From: Spirogloea muscicola
Taxonomy: Eukaryota; Streptophyta; Zygnematophyceae; Spirogloeales; Spirogloeaceae
Length of the DNA stretch: 22,569 nt
Direction of reading: 5' to 3'
NCBI GenBank assembly: GCA_009602725.1
Contig: WELB01000086.1
Location: 8,597-31,165, forward strand
This document shows, in pieces, positions 18,401-22,569 of the stretch. The notes under the pieces were generated by a model. It worked only from the letters and a program-made list of their open reading frames with translations. It was not told the DNA's origin and did not search any database. Numbering within the stretch: the stretch's first letter is position 1; every line of letters starts with the position of its first letter. Both the position numbers and the translations under genes were made by a program.

Positions 18401-21400
18401 GGCTCAGTGAGGAGCTGAGCCACAATGAGGGGGGCTTGGTCCCTCAGAGCGAGCTGCTGTGCGCTGCGAGCGCCGTCCCACAGCTTACCCAAGCACAGGC
18501 ACAGCCACTGAAGGAGCAAAGGCTCCGCCTGTGGGGCCGCCTGGATGTGCACCAGGCAGATGCCAACCAAGCCAGCCTACGGGGGAGAATGACATTGAAG
18601 GCTCAGAAGGAGCGAGTCAGAAGGTATCTCTGCCACCTGTACTTGGAGGCACTAGAAGGCTGAGAACTCATCGCAAAAAGGCAAGAGCTGTCCACTGAGG
18701 CTAAACTCTCAGTTCTAATTCTTGGCAAGCTCCAAGTTTGAGCAACACCTACCAGACCGACTAAGTAAGAGGCTTAGGCCCAGCTACCCAGTCAGAAGCT
18801 AGGGTATACGTACAGTAGTACTCTTTGACCTGAATCACGAACCCTCTTACCTGGATGCAGGCAGCTTGCCCTTTAGGGTGACTATCAGCAATCACTGCAA
18901 GTACAAAAGCAGCCATGGCCCGCTCAAAGGCAGTCATTGCCCTCTCCCTGACATCGCCATAAGCTTCCCGACTATCTAAGAATTTGATGAAATATATATG
19001 TCCACCGTCCTTGACTAAGTCCACCTGACAGGACTGCAACAGTAAAAAGCGATGATGTTTAGCAACAACTTAACAAAGACAACGTACCCTTATCTTTGTC
19101 AGTATGATATAGACTGCACCGGTGTCAGCACATTGACGGCTTCTGACATCCCAAGACGCACTCACTTTGTCAAGAGCCAAGATTTTGGTCCATATGAACA
19201 CAAGTATCTGTCGCAGCTCTGTCGCAGTCGTCTGCAGAAGCTTCAGCACATATGGAAAGATTCCCACAGATAGGGCCTGGAGCACACAAAAGGGTCAAAC
19301 TTTCAGCACGAGTGAAGTGACCCAAGGAAGTCCAGCATGCACTATACCTTCTCGTCTTCACACAGACCTGAACACCTTGGTCACTAGCTGCAAGCTTTCA
19401 TTTCAGATGGACAGTACGCATTGGTAAATGCTTCACCAGATCGACTGCCCAGGCTCCCATGTCTAGGAAGCGGCCCAAAAGCTTCAATGCTCGTAGTCTA
19501 TGAGACTGGCTCAAGAGAACCTGCACTTAAGAAAGTCATAAGTAAATGCACTTCAAAACTCCACAAGAAAAGTACTATTATGTACCTTACGTATTGCTAA
19601 GCCTTGGTAGCCTGCAGGCTGTCAGAGTAATAGTTGCGTACTTGCAGGACAATTGGAAGCTGCTCTGGGGGCTTTTTCTCCTCAGATCCGTGCTCCAACC
19701 AAACCTCAAAAGCTGTTAGCTGCTCCGTGAAGAAGGGGCTTGGCTGCATGTAACAAGTAGATGACAGTGAGGACTGCAATCCAGCTTTGTCTGGCAAACA
19801 GTAAGCAGGCAAGTCTGAGATGCTGGAAAAGCAGAGGTTGTACTGTTGGCTGACTAGCACTGTAAATTCATCTTAAGGGAAGTCAGAGAGATAAAGCAAC
19901 ACCTGGAACTCCGCATTTGGATCATTGAGGAGTGTTGGCAGCTGCGATAAGCATATCTCAGCAGCCAAATCCCAAGCATGCCTGTTATGAGCAAAAGCCA
20001 TTCACTGTATATTTAGTCACAGAGCAGTCCTGCCAAAGGCTGGAGATCAGAGCTAGCAAGTAACCTTCAGTTTTGCCATCAGCCTTCTGAAGTCCACGAG
20101 CAATAAAACCAGAGACATGTAGAGCACTTACCACATGTGGTGCTGGTGTGTGGCTGGAAGCCTTGGGTGTGAGATAGGCGTGCAATTTGTTGCACGCATG
20201 ATCCTCTCAGCAAGGAGGTAATTGCGGAAGAGGCTGGCCACAAGAAGATCTTGGCGAAAGAGCCGCTGGAAGAGGTCTGGCGCAGTCACAGATATGTGGC
20301 TCATTCAGCCAGTGAGTAATATCTTGGCCACAACTTAGCAACCTAAGAGAGCCAAGGTCTTCCCTAAAGCAACACGTTGTACGTGGAGGACCATTTGCCG
20401 CAGTGATGCATGTATGCAGCTAATCTACCCACACTTAGCACCATAGCAATCAAGTGCAAGTGAAGAAGGCATTATTTAGTCAGACCAACAATTGGTCTGC
20501 CTTAGGTCTAAGTGGGAGAACCAAGCAGCAACCTCTAGGCAGGACATTCCAGGCTATTGTATCTGTAATGGCCGTGAATATCCAGTTTAGCTCCCCCAGG
20601 GGGGTTTTGCGGTCCTGTTGCCGGCCAGGTATTCTGTCTACCAAATCCTTGTCCAAAGTGTCCTTCAGAAGTGACCTCGGACAGAACCTGCAAATGACAA
20701 GCTTCGGGATCCATTTTAGAGCACTCTGCAAAGCCTGCAAGCACTTCCTGTCAACCAATGTATGTGAACCAGAGAGCCAGTATTACCACTGTAGAGCAAT
20801 CTTTATCGGCGTAGTCAGACAAGAGGTGAAGATGTCCGCTGGCAGATCAGCATTCTGCGGCAGGATTTCGCTAGGCCCACATGCTGCCAGGATGATGGTC
20901 TCCTTCATGGATGGGACAGAAGAGCCTCCATGTCCCCACTCTGGCCTCTGCGTTGACCAATTTGCTACTTTCAATACGCCTCCATTGTTGACGTCAACTA
21001 AAAGACCCACTAGCCAGGAACTGAATACAGTACTTCTGCGTCAGCGACGCCATGGGTCACACAAAGAATGCATGACACGCTGCCTGTACTGGCCAGGCCT
21101 CGATGATCACTGACTTCGCAGAACGCGTTGACAATGGTACCAGCCGCCGAGCAATCCAAGACGTAAATGGAAGGTGTTCCAAGCCACGACTCCAGCTCGT
21201 ATACAGAGAGTGGTATATACTGAGTATAGCTCTGCACACATTAAGCACCAATGCAACACACAAAGTAAGCCCCCGTCTTAGGCTCTCTTCAGGCCTCTTC
21301 AGCCCACCACAGAGCAATTACAACGAGAATGACCGACCTTGTTGAACACCCAAATTTCTCCATTGACAGTTGGCTTGGGTACACCGTGCCCATTGTAATG

Positions 21401-22569
21401 GAAGAGCACGCGTTCAGTCTTGGCATTCCTCCGCGAGGACGTGCACAGCTTTTTGACATCCTCTACAGTCGGGTCCAGCTGCATCTTGTACCTGGCCTGC
21501 ATGCCGCTCTTGCGGCAAAAGCGTTCAGGAATAGAAGTGGGAGTAGATGCTTATTGACCACTTGTATAGCAATGGACAACTTTTCTGCCAGAAATGCTAT
21601 GCACTTTGGAATGCTGTGAACTTGACTTTACAAGGCATCTGCCATATCTTGACTACACTTTTTGAGGAGTTAAGCATATACTCAAGGAGCTAGATCTTAC
21701 CCGTGGCTGCCATCGCTCGTACTGTGCCTGCAAATTTCTGCCAATTGCATCTAGCGCTCTCTGTGCTGGCATGGAGAAGGGGTCTGAAAAGTGGCCGACA
21801 GTGTAAGAGACTCATCAAAACAAGACCGATCCATGTCAACTATAGCCTATGAACGAGAGCCACGTGCGTAGAATAATAGACAGCTCATGGCAAGCTGCTG
21901 CCATTACACTGTGGCTCAAGAGAAGCATGAAGACAACGAGGCTGCAGGATGCTGGCAGTAGTGGATGAGGAGACGAGTCACGAAGTAAAACAACATTCGA
22001 TCTTGGCACCGTGGAATACTTGAACCCCTTCACTGAACAGTGATACCCATGAGCTGAACATGTTGTGAACCAAATGAATCTGCTCAAGGTGACACAAGGG
22101 CAGCCCACACCGCAGCTTGCAGGAGTGTGCACGTGCACAACTGCACTGGTGAGCTGGTGAATGCTCTTCCTCCTGCAGGAACTGACCTATCCAGCACTCC
22201 AGGCGGGCGCAGGGCGAGATTTTGATGACGTCGGGGGGGTCGACGCCAATGTTGAGGCACACCACCAGCGCCACGCCGCCGGTCTTCATCTGAGGAGCCG
22301 GGGGAGGCAGCGCAGGCGCCATGGCTAGCGTCATTTCCTAGCGGCAGCAGGTAGCAGCTCCGCTATCTCCTTCGCTAACTCTTCGCTATGTCCTCCGCTA
22401 ATTCCTTCGCTAGTTACTTAACGGCAGCATCGGCTGCGGCCGCAGTAGAGCTGCAGTATTGGGACGGCAGCGTGATCACGGTCTCACCCGGTCCTTCATG
22501 CGCCACCGGGAGACGAGGCCGTCGGGCGCCGCCGCGGCCGCCGCGGCCTCCGGCGCCGCCGCCGCCGCC
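12461..22569 (-). CDS. RAPTOR1: RAPTOR, TOR complex 1 regulatory scaffold (26 exons, 5'-partial)
   Basis: RAPTOR recruits substrates to TOR kinase and is required for TORC1 growth signalling. Exons from 5' to 3': 22569-22488 (runs off the edge), 22289-22187, 21783-21701, 21496-21338, 21231-21115, 20947-20787, 20687-20533, 20276-20132, 19981-19903, 19743-19642, 19520-19437, 19276-19166, 19033-18851, 18576-18391, 18110-17888, 17720-16812, 16595-16384, 16044-15840, 15470-15347, 14918-14794, 14530-14385, 13950-13849, 13640-13555, 13250-13175, 12985-12824, 12637-12461. Exons 2-26 sum to 4215 bases, giving 1404 codons plus stop with every intron phase matched. With 27 codons of exon 1 the protein exceeds 1430 residues, slightly longer than land-plant RAPTOR. 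Identity to plant RAPTOR is high in most exons (for example [19 protein letters not shown] and [18 protein letters not shown]). Exon 1 reads an Ala-rich run then [12 protein letters not shown]; the true start and promoter lie outside the window. Several donors are weak. Only exon 17 rests mainly on phase and frame. Confidence 0.96.
15840..17720 (-). other. RAPTOR variable linker exons
   Basis: Exons 16-18 join the solenoid to the WD40 domain. Exon 16 is 909 bases, by far the largest, and encodes a Ser/Ala-rich then strongly acidic stretch ([20 protein letters not shown]) before the conserved [14 protein letters not shown]. Exon 17 contains [11 protein letters not shown], weakly like the plant segment. 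Exon 18 restores conservation with [16 protein letters not shown]. Low-complexity linkers are usual here and carry regulatory phosphorylation in other RAPTORs; sites cannot be assigned from sequence alone. Confidence 0.8.
17888..20687 (-). other. RAPTOR ARM/HEAT repeat exons
   Basis: Exons 7-15 encode the alpha-solenoid that contacts TOR. Recognisable blocks include [119 protein letters not shown] and [12 protein letters not shown]. An acidic insertion ([19 protein letters not shown]) interrupts the last repeat in exon 15. Confidence 0.92.
18905..18946 (-). repeat. Tandem 21-bp duplication within RAPTOR exon 13
   Basis: Two adjacent 21-base units (18926-18946 then 18905-18925 in reading order) encode ERAMTAF and ERAMAAF. 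They match at 17 of 21 bases, most differences being synonymous. Land-plant RAPTOR, as I recall it, has one such unit here, so this would be an in-frame duplication in the ARM region. Confidence 0.75.
20787..22289 (-). other. RAPTOR N-terminal conserved (RNC, caspase-like) domain exons
   Basis: Exons 2-6 encode the RNC domain, which has a caspase-like fold and contributes to substrate recognition. Blocks in order: [37 protein letters not shown], the His-containing [18 protein letters not shown], the Cys-containing [17 protein letters not shown], and [18 protein letters not shown]. The His and Cys correspond to the caspase dyad positions; RAPTOR is not known to be a protease. Confidence 0.93.

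Overview
The window looks like nuclear DNA of a green-lineage eukaryote, most likely a chlorophyte (green) alga. Genes are split by many short introns, exons are GC-richer than introns, coding regions hold (GCC/GGC)n runs encoding Ala and Gly tracts, TGTAA (the usual green-algal poly(A) signal) follows at least two genes, and the two best-conserved proteins resemble land-plant homologues. I cannot name the species. No rRNA, tRNA, CRISPR, intact transposon or prokaryotic operon was seen. Gene models were built by hand: exons were joined only where homology or open frame, AG/GT borders and codon phase all agreed.

Left part (1-4850): a plus-strand basic, Ala-rich gene enters from the left edge (2-832, perhaps to 989). 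Two minus-strand genes follow: a small unrecognised Cys-rich gene (1115-1717) and a four-exon homologue of KRTCAP2, a membrane subunit of the oligosaccharyltransferase (1906-2864). From 2865 to 4850 no gene could be supported.

Middle (4851-12460): a three-exon plus-strand gene for a low-complexity, coiled-coil protein (4851-7237) converges on a plant-type voltage-gated potassium channel beta subunit / aldo-keto reductase gene (7756-9404, minus) that lacks its expected first exon. Divergent from it is a small two-exon plus-strand gene (9805-10174). Its second exon has a diverged inverted partner at 10601-10750 that differs mainly at synonymous positions. The rest, to 12460, is a field of degraded repeats including a tandem array of about 66 bp and a strong hairpin.

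Right part (12461-22569): one minus-strand gene for RAPTOR, the TOR-complex-1 scaffold. I resolved 26 exons. Exons 2-26 give 1404 codons plus stop with every phase consistent, and exon 1 runs off the right edge. Domain order is canonical: caspase-like N-terminal conserved domain, ARM/HEAT repeats, an acidic variable linker, and a C-terminal WD40 propeller.

The recognised genes serve unrelated jobs (growth signalling, ion-channel redox subunit, N-glycosylation) and nothing suggests a shared pathway or cluster. I did not find a convincing new multi-gene system. The most interesting leads are the inverted, protein-level-conserved exon pair near 10 kb, the missing ATG of the KRTCAP2 gene, and a tandem 7-residue duplication inside the RAPTOR ARM region.
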